Assembly: GCA_902810755.1 (NCBI GenBank)
Contig: CADDYT010000028.1
Span: forward strand, 1 to 53,996
DNA: 53,996 bases
From: Chloroflexota bacterium
Lineage (GTDB): Bacteria; Chloroflexota; Ktedonobacteria; Ktedonobacterales; Ktedonobacteraceae
Direction of reading: 5' to 3'
The notes below the pieces were generated by a model. That model worked only from the letters and a program-made list of their open reading frames with translations, did not search any database and was not told where the DNA came from. Below, piece by piece: positions 18,415-28,400 of the stretch (positions are counted from its first letter, which is position 1; each line of letters starts with the position of its first letter). The position numbers and the translations under genes were made by a program.

Positions 18415-21400
18415 ATGCCCATTTTACAGCATTACTACACCTCGTTTGCCAACCGGGAAACAGGCACCGCCGGCTTCCAGGTCAAGGCGGCATCCACAGG
18501 CATATCACCTGATACGCAGACGCTGATCCTGCGCCTGATCGCCTATCGTATCCCGCCCACCCTGGATGAGCGCGACATCGCCACCCATCCCACCGCGCTG
18601 CGCTACTACTATGAGAACCCGCAGCGATGCTTCCTCATGTGCAGCCAGTCCAACGGCACAGATGATAATGGCCGCCCGGGCAACTTCTTCGGCCACACGC
18701 TGATCGCCAGCCCGGAGAGCTTCAAGCAGGCGCCCCCCATCCTCTACTGGCACAGCCGCTTCTGGATCAGCAAGGACAGAAGCAGCCGCACCGTTCTCGA
18801 TCCCTTACCGGCAGAAGACATGGAACCGGCGCTAGATATCGAACAGATCTGGGCCTTCCTCTCGCGGGGGAAGCGCCTGTCGTATTTCTACCGACTGATG
18901 TGCGCCGTTGTCCACGCCCGGACATCGCGCAGGCGTATCGTCATCATCGACAGCGCCGAAAACGTGGCGATGTGGGTCGCTGCCGTCAGCGCCATGCTGC
19001 CGCCGGACTATCGCCCCCTGCTCAGCTTCGCCACCTACCATCACGACCCCTACCAGGCGCAGTTCCTGATCACCGGCACCACCAGCGACTCCTCGTTCCG
19101 CGCCTCCTCTGAAGAGTATATGAGCTTCTTCGTCCTGAACACGGAGATTGACCGCGTCAGCGAAGTCCGGGACTCGTTCTACGCGGAGGCAGCCAGACAG
19201 GCGGCACAGTCTATCGACGCCTACGAAAGCCTGATGCTCCCGCTGTTCGCCCTGACAACCACCGACGACTATCACCAGCAGCGTTTCCCTACCCCCGAAT
19301 ACATCGACGAGCAGCTCGATCTGATCGCTCTCTACAGAAACGTCATCTCTCAGGACAGACCCGCCACGCTGACAGAGCAGGATCTGCAGGCGGTCAATGT
19401 TGCCCTGACATCCTTCGAGCAGTTTCCAAAAATCGCTCAGGAAGATATCGACGAACTGAAGATATTGAGCAGCGCGCTTGCCGAGGTCTCGGATGAAGGC
19501 GGTCCGGCAGCGGTAGCCGCATATAAACGGGCAGTGCAGCTACAGAAAAAATTCAAGATTCCGACCGAAAAGCAGTTGCTGAAACATCTCCAGAAGACAA
19601 TCAAGCTTATCAAAGAGAACGATCGGAAAACAATTCCCCTGCTGGTAGACCGTCTGCTCGAGATTTATGGCAGCGATTTTTTCGAGGAGACGGTCAATCG
19701 GCCAGAATTCCTGAGCTGGCTGGATCGCAACTTCGGGCAGGCAACGGCCTGGCAACAGGCGCTGTTCTGGAACAGTCTGGGGTCATACCTGCATATCAGC
19801 AGAAACAGCGAGCAGATACTGCTGCTCACGCTGGCAACACTGGGCGAAGCCTGGAACACCAGAGGGCGGGACGCGAAGAATCTCGAAGAAACGGGCGCGC
19901 TCTATGGCTGGCTCTTCGCGGCAATGAAAGGAAGAGAGCCGGAGTTATTGCGCTTCGCGGTCGCGCACAACGGCACGCTGCCGCGCGACACCATCAGACA
20001 CCTCTACTGCCGCTTCATCTACCCGTTTGACTTCGACAGGCGCTTACCTTACAGGGAGATTGTGCAGCCAGTTGTGCCAGATGCTGCGTGGCAGGAATTG
20101 CGCTACCAGATACGAAAGACCGGGAGAAAGGACGGACTCAGCCACTTTGAGCAATGGATTCTTCAGGCCCGGCGGGATCGCGTTTCCGAGCTGCCCACGC
20201 TGGTTGATCGGGGATTAGACTGCCTCGCGGGCCTCTACGAGCAGGTGCCTGAAGAGTGGTATCGCCTGGCTTCGCGCATTCTTACCAGCAAAGCCCTGCA
20301 GCCACTGCCGCAACGCTGGCAGGATCACCTGGTCGAGATGGCGCTGTCGCGCGTCTCGCTGGGCCGCTATACGCCCGCAGACCTGGAAATGTGCGAAAAG
20401 TATCGCAACCGCGAGGGGATAGCGGCGCAACGGCGTGTGGTCATGAACGGCCTGCTGGCAATGAAATATGGCACGCTGGATCAGGATTTGAGCGAACAAT
20501 TACTCAGCTACTTTGTGCGGCTGGCGAAGAAAGCGCCAGAGCAAGGCAGGCAGGAGATGAACAGCTTTGTTCAGCAGTTCATGACCCACCCCCTCAACAG
20601 GCAGACACACAATTTGATGGTGAACGCGGCCTTTGAGTGGAGCGCGCCCCAGAATTTCTGGGAACCATACTGGGATGCGCTGCATGATGTGATGGTCGGT
20701 GCGGGAAAAGGGGAACAGGCCGTCAATATCCTGGAATACTGGTTCGCCTCTCCGCCCGACGCCTTTAAGATGCAGTTCACGCCTCACTACTTCTTCCTGC
20801 ACCTGCCGGAAAAAATAGCGGAGTGGCAAAAGGAGCGCGGCTTCTCAGAGGCCAGAGCCTCAATGAGCAAAGCCTTGAACAGCCGCAACACAACCTGGTC
20901 CACGCTGGCGCTGGAATATCTGCTGGATCAGAAGAATCTGTTCGCGGCCGCCGGGCAGAACATCGCGGCTGTGGGGCAGGGGCTGGCCGCGCGCCTGCGC
21001 AAGAGCCTCGATAGCAAATACGCCAGCCAGCAGGACGAGCAGGCGCAGGCTGAGCAGCGCAAGCGAGAAGCGTTCGCCGCCGACGTTGCTACGCTCTTCC
21101 CCCCCGGAAAGATTCGCAAGGCCCACCAGAAACAACTGCAATCCGTCTATTACTGGGAAAACCGCGAACTCTTCTGGGAATGCTACTGGCAGCAGATGAT
21201 TGATCTCTTCCTCTCGCAGGACGCTCCTGCCACGCTCGACCTGCTGGCATTCTGGTTTGAGGATGCATATGCCGCCACCGACGCCCGGCTCTGCCTGGCG
21301 CAAGCGTTTTTCCTCGGTTTCACCACAATGCTGGATACTGCGCAAAGGGAACGCAATTTCGCCGCCAGCGCGCGCAAGATCAACGAGCGCGGCTCAAAGG

Positions 21401-21498
21401 CTATCCAGCAATCGGCGCCCTGGTTTGCATTAGTCGAAGAGTATTTTCAGGAACCAGAGCAGAAAGGACGCTTTCCTTTCCTGGGACACCGATCATAA
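18415..21498 (+). CDS. GAP1-N2 domain protein (GTPase-associated protein 1)
   Basis: A 1027-residue protein starting two bases after the GTPase gene. The N-terminal ~130 residues (LQHYYTSFANRETGTAGFQV, then HPTALRYYYENP and NGRPGNFFGHTLI) match my recollection of the GAP1-N2 domain, a component linked to small GTPases in predicted bacterial conflict systems. The remainder is mostly helical, with no enzymatic motif I can identify. Around residues 860-900 there is a low-complexity Gln/Arg/Ala-rich helix. It probably binds or regulates the GTPases at 17234 and 21748 and serves as the platform subunit. The biochemical activity of this family is unknown to me, so the name describes association only. 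Confidence 0.75.
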   Translation: MPILQHYYTSFANRETGTAGFQVKAASTGISPDTQTLILRLIAYRIPPTLDERDIATHPTALRYYYENPQRCFLMCSQSNGTDDNGRPGNFFGHTLIASPESFKQAPPILYWHSRFWISKDRSSRTVLDPLPAEDMEPALDIEQIWAFLSRGKRLSYFYRLMCAVVHARTSRRRIVIIDSAENVAMWVAAVSAMLPPDYRPLLSFATYHHDPYQAQFLITGTTSDSSFRASSEEYMSFFVLNTEIDRVSEVRDSFYAEAARQAAQSIDAYESLMLPLFALTTTDDYHQQRFPTPEYIDEQLDLIALYRNVISQDRPATLTEQDLQAVNVALTSFEQFPKIAQEDIDELKILSSALAEVSDEGGPAAVAAYKRAVQLQKKFKIPTEKQLLKHLQKTIKLIKENDRKTIPLLVDRLLEIYGSDFFEETVNRPEFLSWLDRNFGQATAWQQALFWNSLGSYLHISRNSEQILLLTLATLGEAWNTRGRDAKNLEETGALYGWLFAAMKGREPELLRFAVAHNGTLPRDTIRHLYCRFIYPFDFDRRLPYREIVQPVVPDAAWQELRYQIRKTGRKDGLSHFEQWILQARRDRVSELPTLVDRGLDCLAGLYEQVPEEWYRLASRILTSKALQPLPQRWQDHLVEMALSRVSLGRYTPADLEMCEKYRNREGIAAQRRVVMNGLLAMKYGTLDQDLSEQLLSYFVRLAKKAPEQGRQEMNSFVQQFMTHPLNRQTHNLMVNAAFEWSAPQNFWEPYWDALHDVMVGAGKGEQAVNILEYWFASPPDAFKMQFTPHYFFLHLPEKIAEWQKERGFSEARASMSKALNSRNTTWSTLALEYLLDQKNLFAAAGQNIAAVGQGLAARLRKSLDSKYASQQDEQAQAEQRKREAFAADVATLFPPGKIRKAHQKQLQSVYYWENRELFWECYWQQMIDLFLSQDAPATLDLLAFWFEDAYAATDARLCLAQAFFLGFTTMLDTAQRERNFAASARKINERGSKAIQQSAPWFALVEEYFQEPEQKGRFPFLGHRS

Positions 21499-21525
21499 AC
21501 CAACAGCATAGCAAGGAGAACAGGC

Positions 21526-21723
21526 ATGGAAGAAGGATGTGCATGGCTTATCGGCATACTCGTTGTGGTGGGCATTGTCATCGCGTTGATCGTGTATGTC
21601 ATCTTGCCCCTCTCACTCTTTATCATCGGCAGTATCACCGCCGCCGGAACAGCCACCGGCGTCTATGTGGCCGGCAAGAACTTCATCGAACTGATGATTG
21701 AAAGTCATCAAAGAGTAAAATAG
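21526..21723 (+). CDS. small membrane protein (65 aa)
   Basis: A 65-residue, mostly hydrophobic protein. One or two membrane spans are visible (about 8-35 and a Gly/Ala/Thr-rich stretch 36-50), with a short polar tail. A good ribosome site, AAGGAG, precedes the ATG. It lies between the GAP1 gene and the membrane GTPase gene with 24-27 bp gaps, so cotranslation is likely. The short size and Gly-rich second helix suggest a helix-packing partner or anchor for the membrane GTPase. This is inference from position; no family is recognised. Confidence 0.65.
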   Translation: MEEGCAWLIGILVVVGIVIALIVYVILPLSLFIIGSITAAGTATGVYVAGKNFIELMIESHQRVK

Positions 21724-21747
21724 CAACCAGGAAAGTGAGAAAATACT

Positions 21748-23280
21748 ATGGCTCTTGCAGCACAGCCTGCCTACAAGATCTACGCTTTTGATCGCGGCTG
21801 GCGTATTATCCGCTACGTGACGGAAAACCTGTTCAAACGCACCGATGTTGCCGCCCGCTGGTGGTTTAACAAAGGGAAAGATACGCTGTCCTGGGGGAGA
21901 GCCAAAGGGAGCTTCGCCCTCTACTGGGCCTATGTCGTGCTGGTCGGCATGTGGCTGGCTGGCATCGTCCAGTATGTCACCGCCATGATTATGGCCGCTC
22001 TCTTCGTGGCCGTGCAGTCCGTGCTGCTGACACTGTGGGCCGCGCTCTGTTTGCTGGCCATCGGCATCCTCTTTGTGGGAACCTTCACCTACAGCCGCAT
22101 CTATCGTATCTTTTTCCGCTGCCCGGACTGCCACAAAGAGATGGATATTCCGACCTTCATCTGCCCCACGTGCGCGACCGAGCATACGCGCCTGTGGCCC
22201 AGCCTCTACGGCGTGCTGAGCCATCGCTGTAAAACGTGCGAGTCCCGGCTGCCCACCCTGCGCATGAAGATTCCCGGCCTGCGTGTCGTGGACAGGCGCG
22301 ACAACATTTCGCGCATCTGCCCGCATTGCCGCACGCCCATCAATGCCAGTATCGGCACCGCCACAAACATCCATATCCCGATTGTGGGCGGCCCTTCGGC
22401 AGGCAAATCCAACTACATCGTCATGGCCACACAGGAATTCAAAGAACTCTACGAACGGGTCTTTGGCTACCACATTTCTTTTACCGACCCCAAACACGAA
22501 CAGGACTACACAGCAAGCGTCTCCACCCTGTCCACCGGTCGCCCTCTGCAAGCGACCCCAGATGTGATCGCGCACGCATTCAACCTGAAGATTCAGGCCC
22601 CCCGCTCGCTCGTTCCCAGGCTCGCATACATCTACGATGTGGGAGGTGAAGCCTACATCAGCAGCGATAATACGCAGCTTCAGGAATATTACAAGTTCAT
22701 CAATGGCATCATTTTCGTCATTGACCCGTTCGCCATCCCCGATTACGTGCATTACCACCAGGTGGATGTGCAACGCTACCAGTCATACATTCGCCCCAGC
22801 TCGCTTGACATCATGGATGCCTATGAGCGCATGCTTCAGATGTTTGAAGGCTCCATGGGCCTGCGACGGGGACGGCGTTTCCCGCATCCTATCGCGGTGG
22901 TCATCACCAAAGTGGATGCCCTGGGCCTCGATTACGAAATTGGCAGCAGCGCGGCGCGCAACCTGATGGCGCAGGACCCTTCGCTTTCAGAAGAGGAGGC
23001 CATCAATAAGCTGGTGCGCGAATTCCTCAACCGCTACGGGCTTGACAATTTCGTGCGCGACATCGAGATGCAGTTCTCGCGCGTGCAATACTTCTCCTGC
23101 TCCGCGCTTGGTCGCATGCCAGACCCGATGAATAGCCAGCCCTTTACGCCCGTGCGCGTCGTCGACCCCCTGATCTGGCTGCTCTCCAGCGCGAAAGCGA
23201 TCACGGCGCCAGCAAAAGCCCGGTCGACTATCACCGCGCCGCAGGTGATGCCGCCGCCGAAGGCCACGCGCCGCCTGTAA
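21748..23280 (+). CDS. membrane-anchored zinc-ribbon GTPase
   Basis: A 510-residue protein. Two membrane segments (about 50-110) precede zinc-ribbon cysteine pairs (CPDC, CPTC, CKTC, CPHC between about 127 and 195). The GTPase domain has the P-loop GGPSAGKS (214-221), the G3-like DVGGEA from Asp297, TKVD (387-390) as G4 and CSALG as a G5-like element. It is a relative of the soluble GTPase at 17234 and also belongs with the double-GTPase families as I remember them. The basic, Pro/Ala-rich tail is probably flexible. A membrane-bound and a soluble GTPase in one operon suggest a relay or heterodimer at the cytoplasmic face, which is inference. Confidence 0.8.
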   Translation: MALAAQPAYKIYAFDRGWRIIRYVTENLFKRTDVAARWWFNKGKDTLSWGRAKGSFALYWAYVVLVGMWLAGIVQYVTAMIMAALFVAVQSVLLTLWAALCLLAIGILFVGTFTYSRIYRIFFRCPDCHKEMDIPTFICPTCATEHTRLWPSLYGVLSHRCKTCESRLPTLRMKIPGLRVVDRRDNISRICPHCRTPINASIGTATNIHIPIVGGPSAGKSNYIVMATQEFKELYERVFGYHISFTDPKHEQDYTASVSTLSTGRPLQATPDVIAHAFNLKIQAPRSLVPRLAYIYDVGGEAYISSDNTQLQEYYKFINGIIFVIDPFAIPDYVHYHQVDVQRYQSYIRPSSLDIMDAYERMLQMFEGSMGLRRGRRFPHPIAVVITKVDALGLDYEIGSSAARNLMAQDPSLSEEEAINKLVREFLNRYGLDNFVRDIEMQFSRVQYFSCSALGRMPDPMNSQPFTPVRVVDPLIWLLSSAKAITAPAKARSTITAPQVMPPPKATRRL

Positions 23281-23306
23281 TAACCGTAGTCGAAAGAACT
23301 TGCAGT

Positions 23307-23783
23307 ATGAGCGAGATTTTTCGGAGAGCGCCGGAGGCTGAAACGGGCGGGAAAGACAGGGACAGCCTCTTTCCTGCCTTCAGGCCCGGCATCGAACACG
23401 TTGAAATCAATACAAGCCCGGAGAAACAGGTCGAGCCTGCCAGGGTGCCAGATCAGTCGCACCCCGGCGATGGCGTGATTCCAGATAAGCAGACGCTCTC
23501 CAACGCCGGAGAAGAGGTATATGCATACCGTGATGGCTACACCCAGGCCGGGCGGCTCTACAGAGCGGAACTGTATGACCGGCAGAACTCGGTGCTGGCG
23601 CCCGAACATTTCAATCGCCGGGGACAGATGGAACTGGACTCAATCATTAACGCGACCGATGCTCGCTGGACGACCGGCTACAACGAGCGTTGGGGCAGCT
23701 ACGCCGAAGCGCGCCGACCGGACGGAACGGGCGCGGTCTGGTCAGCCGACGGCAAGCATCTCTACGGCTTTCTCACTCCATAA
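23307..23783 (+). CDS. toxin-like small protein A (diverged paralogue)
   Basis: A 158-residue protein. Residues 52-158 align with residues 74-181 of the product of 24581-25138: both begin PGDG-IPD, share TLS-AG-E-Y, then a Gly-x-x-x-Leu-Asp-x-Ile-Ile core, and end with EAR-PDG-GA-W--DG----FL-P. That ending resembles C-terminal domains of RHS-type polymorphic toxins as I recall them (nuclease-like). Here the likely catalytic stretch is altered: positions 125-130 read YNERWG where the paralogue has HHARFG. Protein A may therefore be an inactive or regulatory copy. The N-terminal 50 residues are charged and low in structure. The ribosome site is weak. Toxin function is not demonstrated. Confidence 0.65.
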   Translation: MSEIFRRAPEAETGGKDRDSLFPAFRPGIEHVEINTSPEKQVEPARVPDQSHPGDGVIPDKQTLSNAGEEVYAYRDGYTQAGRLYRAELYDRQNSVLAPEHFNRRGQMELDSIINATDARWTTGYNERWGSYAEARRPDGTGAVWSADGKHLYGFLTP

Positions 23784-23818
23784 ACGCTTTTCAATCATCT
23801 GTATAAGGAGTATGAGCT

Positions 23819-24562
23819 ATGGCAGCCAAAAAATGTCCTCACTGCAACTACCGGATTCTACAGCCGGACAAAGACCCCGTGTGTCCGAACTGCGGGAAGC
23901 CTCATACCGCGCCAACCGCATCGGCCCCGACACCGCTGCCAGCGCCGAGAGGGGGATATCCTCGCCCTGTTCCTGTGCCGCCCGCGCCCGTCATTCCCGT
24001 GCCGCCTGCTCCTGTCCCTGCACCACGTCCGCCTGCCCCGGTACCCGCGCCCGCGCCGCCACCGACAGCCCGGATTCCGGGTATGCCTTCCCGTCCAGCC
24101 GATATCGAAGGTATCATCGCCAGCCACCCCGACACGCGCGAAGAGGTCTTACGCACGCACTGGTCACACACCACGCTTGGCTGCATCTTCTATCCCCTGC
24201 TCCTGATCTTCAGCCCGGTTCTGTTTATCTTCAGCGTCCTCGGCATGAACAGCCGCCCGGATCGCCGCATCAGCATCACTACCGCCCGCGTGCGTAGAGC
24301 GGATGGCACCATTCGTGATATACGCTTTGAAGGCGATCTCATCAGATCAAAAGTGGCGCTGGGTGACCAGGTTTCTCTCTGGGGCGGCGAGCGTAACGGC
24401 GTCCTCATCGTCAGACGGGGCTATAACCATACGACCGGCAGCGAAATCGTGATACGCGCGCCCCAGTTGCCCTGGTTGAGCATCATCGTCCTCATGATTC
24501 TGCTCGCCCTCGTCGTCATGGCCTGCGTTCTCTGCAATACCAGCACTTACTATCATGGCTAA
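23819..24562 (+). CDS. zinc-ribbon, proline-rich, two-TM protein
   Basis: A 247-residue protein. The N-terminal zinc ribbon uses Cys6, Cys9, Cys22 and Cys25. A Pro/Ala/Val-rich linker (about 30-92) with repeated PVP/APAP units follows. Two membrane spans lie at about 119-142 and 219-239. Between them a strand-rich stretch (150-212, with FEGDLIRSKVALGDQVSLW) may form a small OB-like barrel. The linker would hold the zinc ribbon well away from the membrane. It sits between the two toxin-like paralogues, so it may anchor or present them, or link them to the membrane GTPase; both are inference. No named family recognised beyond the zinc ribbon. Confidence 0.65.
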   Translation: MAAKKCPHCNYRILQPDKDPVCPNCGKPHTAPTASAPTPLPAPRGGYPRPVPVPPAPVIPVPPAPVPAPRPPAPVPAPAPPPTARIPGMPSRPADIEGIIASHPDTREEVLRTHWSHTTLGCIFYPLLLIFSPVLFIFSVLGMNSRPDRRISITTARVRRADGTIRDIRFEGDLIRSKVALGDQVSLWGGERNGVLIVRRGYNHTTGSEIVIRAPQLPWLSIIVLMILLALVVMACVLCNTSTYYHG

Positions 24563-24580
24563 TGCGAAAGGACACGTCAT

Positions 24581-25138
24581 TTGAGCGGTCTGGATAAGCC
24601 GAAGATAAAAGAGACGGACGACCTATCAAATAATCGATCTTCTGATAACCTGCACCAGAGCTTCAAGCCGGGTGATAGAAGTAATATCCTGACTGATAGA
24701 AGTAACAACGCGGTTGAGAGAGGAGAGAACCCGGCCAACAACGGCGATAATCCGGCTGACGGCGGTGATAGCCCGCCTGATGGCGGCGACAGGCCTCTCC
24801 CAGGAGATGGGACGATTCCTGATAGAGAAACATTGTCGCAGGCAGGAGGGGAAGCATATAAAAACAACCTGACGCGCGCCGGACACGAATTTCAAAAGCA
24901 TGGCAATCGCAGCAGCGGAGTGTGGGAAACGCCAAAGGGCAATACAGAGCAGCTGAATACCGACGGCCAGCGCACACTTGATGGCATCATCGATTCACCC
25001 GACGCAGAGTGGCAAACGAGACACCACGCGCGTTTTGGTGATATTGTAGAAGCACGCACACCAGACGGACGCGGCGCTCGCTGGTGCTCTGACGGTCAGC
25101 GTTTTCATTGTTTTCTCGACCCGGAGACAGATCGATAG
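24581..25138 (+). CDS. toxin-like small protein B (polymorphic-toxin-type C-terminal domain)
   Basis: A 185-residue protein started by TTG with AAAGGA upstream. Residues 1-76 are low-complexity, with Asn/Gly/Asp/Pro repeats from 48 to 76. Residues 77-181 form a compact domain shared with the product of 23307-23783. Here the hallmark residues are present: AGHEFQKHGNR (100-110), GNTEQLNTDGQRTLDGII, RHHARFG (147-153) and the ending RTPDGRGARW. I recall this pattern from C-terminal toxin domains of RHS/secreted polymorphic toxins, probably RNases, but could not check it. The next gene encodes an 80-residue acidic protein that could be an immunity partner. Use as an intracellular effector is inferred from context. 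Confidence 0.65.
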   Translation: MSGLDKPKIKETDDLSNNRSSDNLHQSFKPGDRSNILTDRSNNAVERGENPANNGDNPADGGDSPPDGGDRPLPGDGTIPDRETLSQAGGEAYKNNLTRAGHEFQKHGNRSSGVWETPKGNTEQLNTDGQRTLDGIIDSPDAEWQTRHHARFGDIVEARTPDGRGARWCSDGQRFHCFLDPETDR

Positions 25139-25165
25139 GGTTTGCTCATCTTTTCGGAGGTATCA

Positions 25166-25408
25166 ATGGCACAGGAACCATTACGCTTTGTCGTTGCAAG
25201 CGATCTTGGCCTGGAACACACGCTCATAAAGGAAGCCTGGAAGGGCGAAGAGGAAGTGGCCGATGTGCGCTATATTAACGGCGCCTGGCAAGTTACGTTC
25301 TTCACTGAGAACAGGCAGCGCGAGCTTTCCTGGCAAGAGCTTTCCACCATCTACTACGCATTCGCGGATTTCATCAAAGAGCAGAATGCCGATATCTATG
25401 GGTCGTAA
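25166..25408 (+). CDS. small acidic protein, possible immunity or partner protein
   Basis: An 80-residue protein (MAQEPLRFVVASDLG...). The frame is open from 25142, but GGAGGT five bases before ATG 25166 fixes the start. It shows alternating strands followed by a helix (LSTIYYAFADFIKEQN) and is acidic. It lies directly after toxin-like protein B and before the HerA ATPase. Small acidic proteins directly downstream of toxin domains are often immunity proteins, so that is the leading hypothesis. No family is recognised, and there is no second such gene next to protein A, which fits A being inactive. Confidence 0.6.
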   Translation: MAQEPLRFVVASDLGLEHTLIKEAWKGEEEVADVRYINGAWQVTFFTENRQRELSWQELSTIYYAFADFIKEQNADIYGS

Positions 25409-25434
25409 TCTGTATCCCAACTAAAGGAAAAAGC

Positions 25435-28400
25435 ATGCATCCCGTTCCCTGGATTCGCGACCTGCCTGCCGAAATCGACAGCCTGGAACGCGGTGAGCTG
25501 GAACACTCGCGACCGGGTTCCTTTACCATTACCGATTTGCTGGATGGACAGGCCTTCTGCCGCGTGCGCGGTCTGGCGAATTTCTGGCAGGCACAGGCGG
25601 AGAGCGAGTTTGTTCGCTCTGTTATCGATATGGTGGCCGGAACGCACATCCAGCGCAATGAGCCGCTCGTCTTCGTACTGGTCGGCACGCCAACCGAACT
25701 CTCCGTCTACCTCTCGTCAGGAGAGCAGATGGGAACGCGCTCGCTGCTGCAGGGGATTTTTCCCAACATCGATCTTATCCCGGTCAGGGAGATTGCGCCG
25801 ACAACGCTGCGGCGGGTGTTTAAGGAGCAGGGGATCATCACCGGCATTCCGGGCCGCGCCTCTTTCAACGGAGAAAACGCATCCGTGCCGGGGCCACCTG
25901 CTGGCGGTCAGGGCGCCGGGAGCATACCCGCAGACACGCAGGGCAGCGCGCGGCTGGAACGGGTCATTCGCGGCATGAGCGGCAGCTACTGGTGCTACGT
26001 TGTGCATGCGCATCCCCGCAAACGCGACGAAGTTCTGCGCGAACGCCTCACCATTATCGATAAACTGACCCAGGTCACCGCCCTCCTGCGCCATCAGCGT
26101 CAATCGAGCGAGCAGATCAACCCGCTGGAAACGACCACCAGAAGCGGGGAAGTCACGAACTACCGGGCGCAGTACCTCATACGTCTGCTGGAGAGACAGC
26201 TTGAACGCTTTGATGAGGCGCTGGCGCACGGGCAGTGGATGGCGCGCGTCTTCTTCGGCGCGGAACAACCGGCGGGGCTACAGCGGCTGGCCTCGCTGCT
26301 GGTAGGGACGCTGGCCGGAAAAGACTCGCGCCCGGAGCCAGTGCGTACCCACCTCTGCCAGAGCTATGGAGCGGCCAATCTCGATGACTTCGTTACTCCC
26401 CTCTCTTCAGAAGAGGTTGCGTCGCTCATCCAGTTGCCGCGCGAAGAGGTTCCCGGCTACGCCATCAGTGACTTCGTGCGCTTCGATGTCGATATGCGCC
26501 AGCCGCGCTCAACGTCCTCCAACCCCATCCTGCAACTCGGTCGTATCCAGCAGTATGGCCGCGACAGCGGAGAGGCATATGCCATCCCTCTCAACGACCT
26601 GGCAAAACATGCGGTCATCGTCGGCGTGACGGGCAGCGGCAAAACCACCACCGTGATGAACATCCTTGAGCAACTGGTCGATGCCAGCACGCCGTTTTTG
26701 ATCATCGAGCCGGCCAAGACCGAATATCGCGCCCTGCGCCGCGCCTTCGCCGGTCAGGCGGACGTGCGCATCTACACTCTGGGCAACGAGACGGTCGCCC
26801 CTTTTCGCCTCAACCCTTTCGAGTTTGAGACCGACGACGTTCCCGGTCGGGCCTCGGTCGTGAATCATATCGACTTCCTGAAGGCCGTTTTTAATGCCGC
26901 GTTTATTCTCTACGCCCCCATGCCATACGTGCTGGAAACGGCCCTGCACGAAATCTACGAGGATAAAGGCTGGGATTTAGCAACGGGACTCAATCCCCGC
27001 ATGCCGAAATGGGAAGATCGCCACCTGTATCCGATTTTCCCCACGTTGACCGATCTCTACTACAAGATCGATGCGGTCGTCGAACGCCTCGGCTACGATA
27101 CCGAAATCGAGCGCAACGTCAAAGGCGGGTTGAAGGCGCGTATCGGCGCCATGCGCATCGGTTCAAAAGGGCTGATGCTGGATACCGCGCGCGGTATCCC
27201 GATGAGCCAGTTGCTCGCCCATCCCACCATTCTGGAAATGGAAAATATCGGCGGCGACGATGAAAAAACCTTTCTCATGGGCATGATCCTGGCAAAGCTC
27301 TATGAGTATCGCCGCATGCAGACGCTGAACCCGGCCAGCGCGCCCAACGGCAGCTTGCAGCATCTTCTCGTCTTTGAAGAGGCGCACCGCCTGCTCAAAC
27401 ATACGGAGACGCAGGTGGACACGGAATCGTCGAATATGCGCGCCCAGGCCGTCGAAGTGTTCTCCAATATGCTCTCAGAAGTGCGCGCCTATGGCCAGGG
27501 CGTTCTCGTCGCCGAGCAGATTCCCGCCAAACTGGCATCCGATGTGCTGAAAAACACCAACCTCAAGATCGTTCACCGCCTGATCGCGCGCGATGATCGC
27601 GAGAGCGTCGGCGCGACTATGAATCTGAACAACGAACAAATCGCCCATCTGGGCATTCTCACCCCCGGCCAGGCAAGCGTCTTCGCGGAAGGGGCCGACC
27701 ACGCCTACCTCGTGCAAATGCACAATGCTAAAGCTCGCCTCTCCCCGCTCACCGACGATCTGCTCAAAACGCAAAGCCCGACGTATATCTCCGTCAGGGA
27801 GTCTCTCGGCATCCGCAACCTGAAGGATTACGGTCTGCGGCTCTCCGACTTCGGCGGGCCGGACGCTGCGCTCTACCAGGCGGCAGCTCGCGTGCTGGAC
27901 AGCGCGGCCAGCGATAGACTATGGGCCAGGCTACTACTCTGTACCGTCCTGAATCGCCCCGCGTTACCGCAGATACTGGGAGCCATGCGCCACCTGATCG
28001 AGAGAACGCTGCCATCGCTGGCGAATCAGCGAGAAATGGCGCTGCGGATGATCCTGGTACGCGGCAGTTTCGAGACGCTCTACCGGCGCGGCCTCACCTT
28101 CGGCTGGAATTATCCGCTGATTGAAGAAATGCGTCTGCACCTGACACGCGGTCTTATCATCCTGCTCCAGACCGGCGATCTGGCACACGGCAACGCGGAC
28201 CTTGATCGTTTCGCGCGCAAATATGAGCAATACATGCATCGAGAACAGGGGCCATTCGTCGGCTGTACCGCCTGTCGCGCCATCTGCCGCTACCGGCTCG
28301 ACGTGCGTGAGTCGCTCTTGCCCGCCGATGTCGGCTGGATCAAAAGCGACCTTTCCGACGCATCCTATAAAACGGAGGCCGACCGCTACGCCGCCCTGGC

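Noticed and set aside
21613..22773. Minus-strand frame of 386 codons opposite the membrane GTPase
   Set aside because: Composition (His/Asp/Gly-rich, no hydrophobic core) is typical of an antisense shadow of a GC-rich gene.
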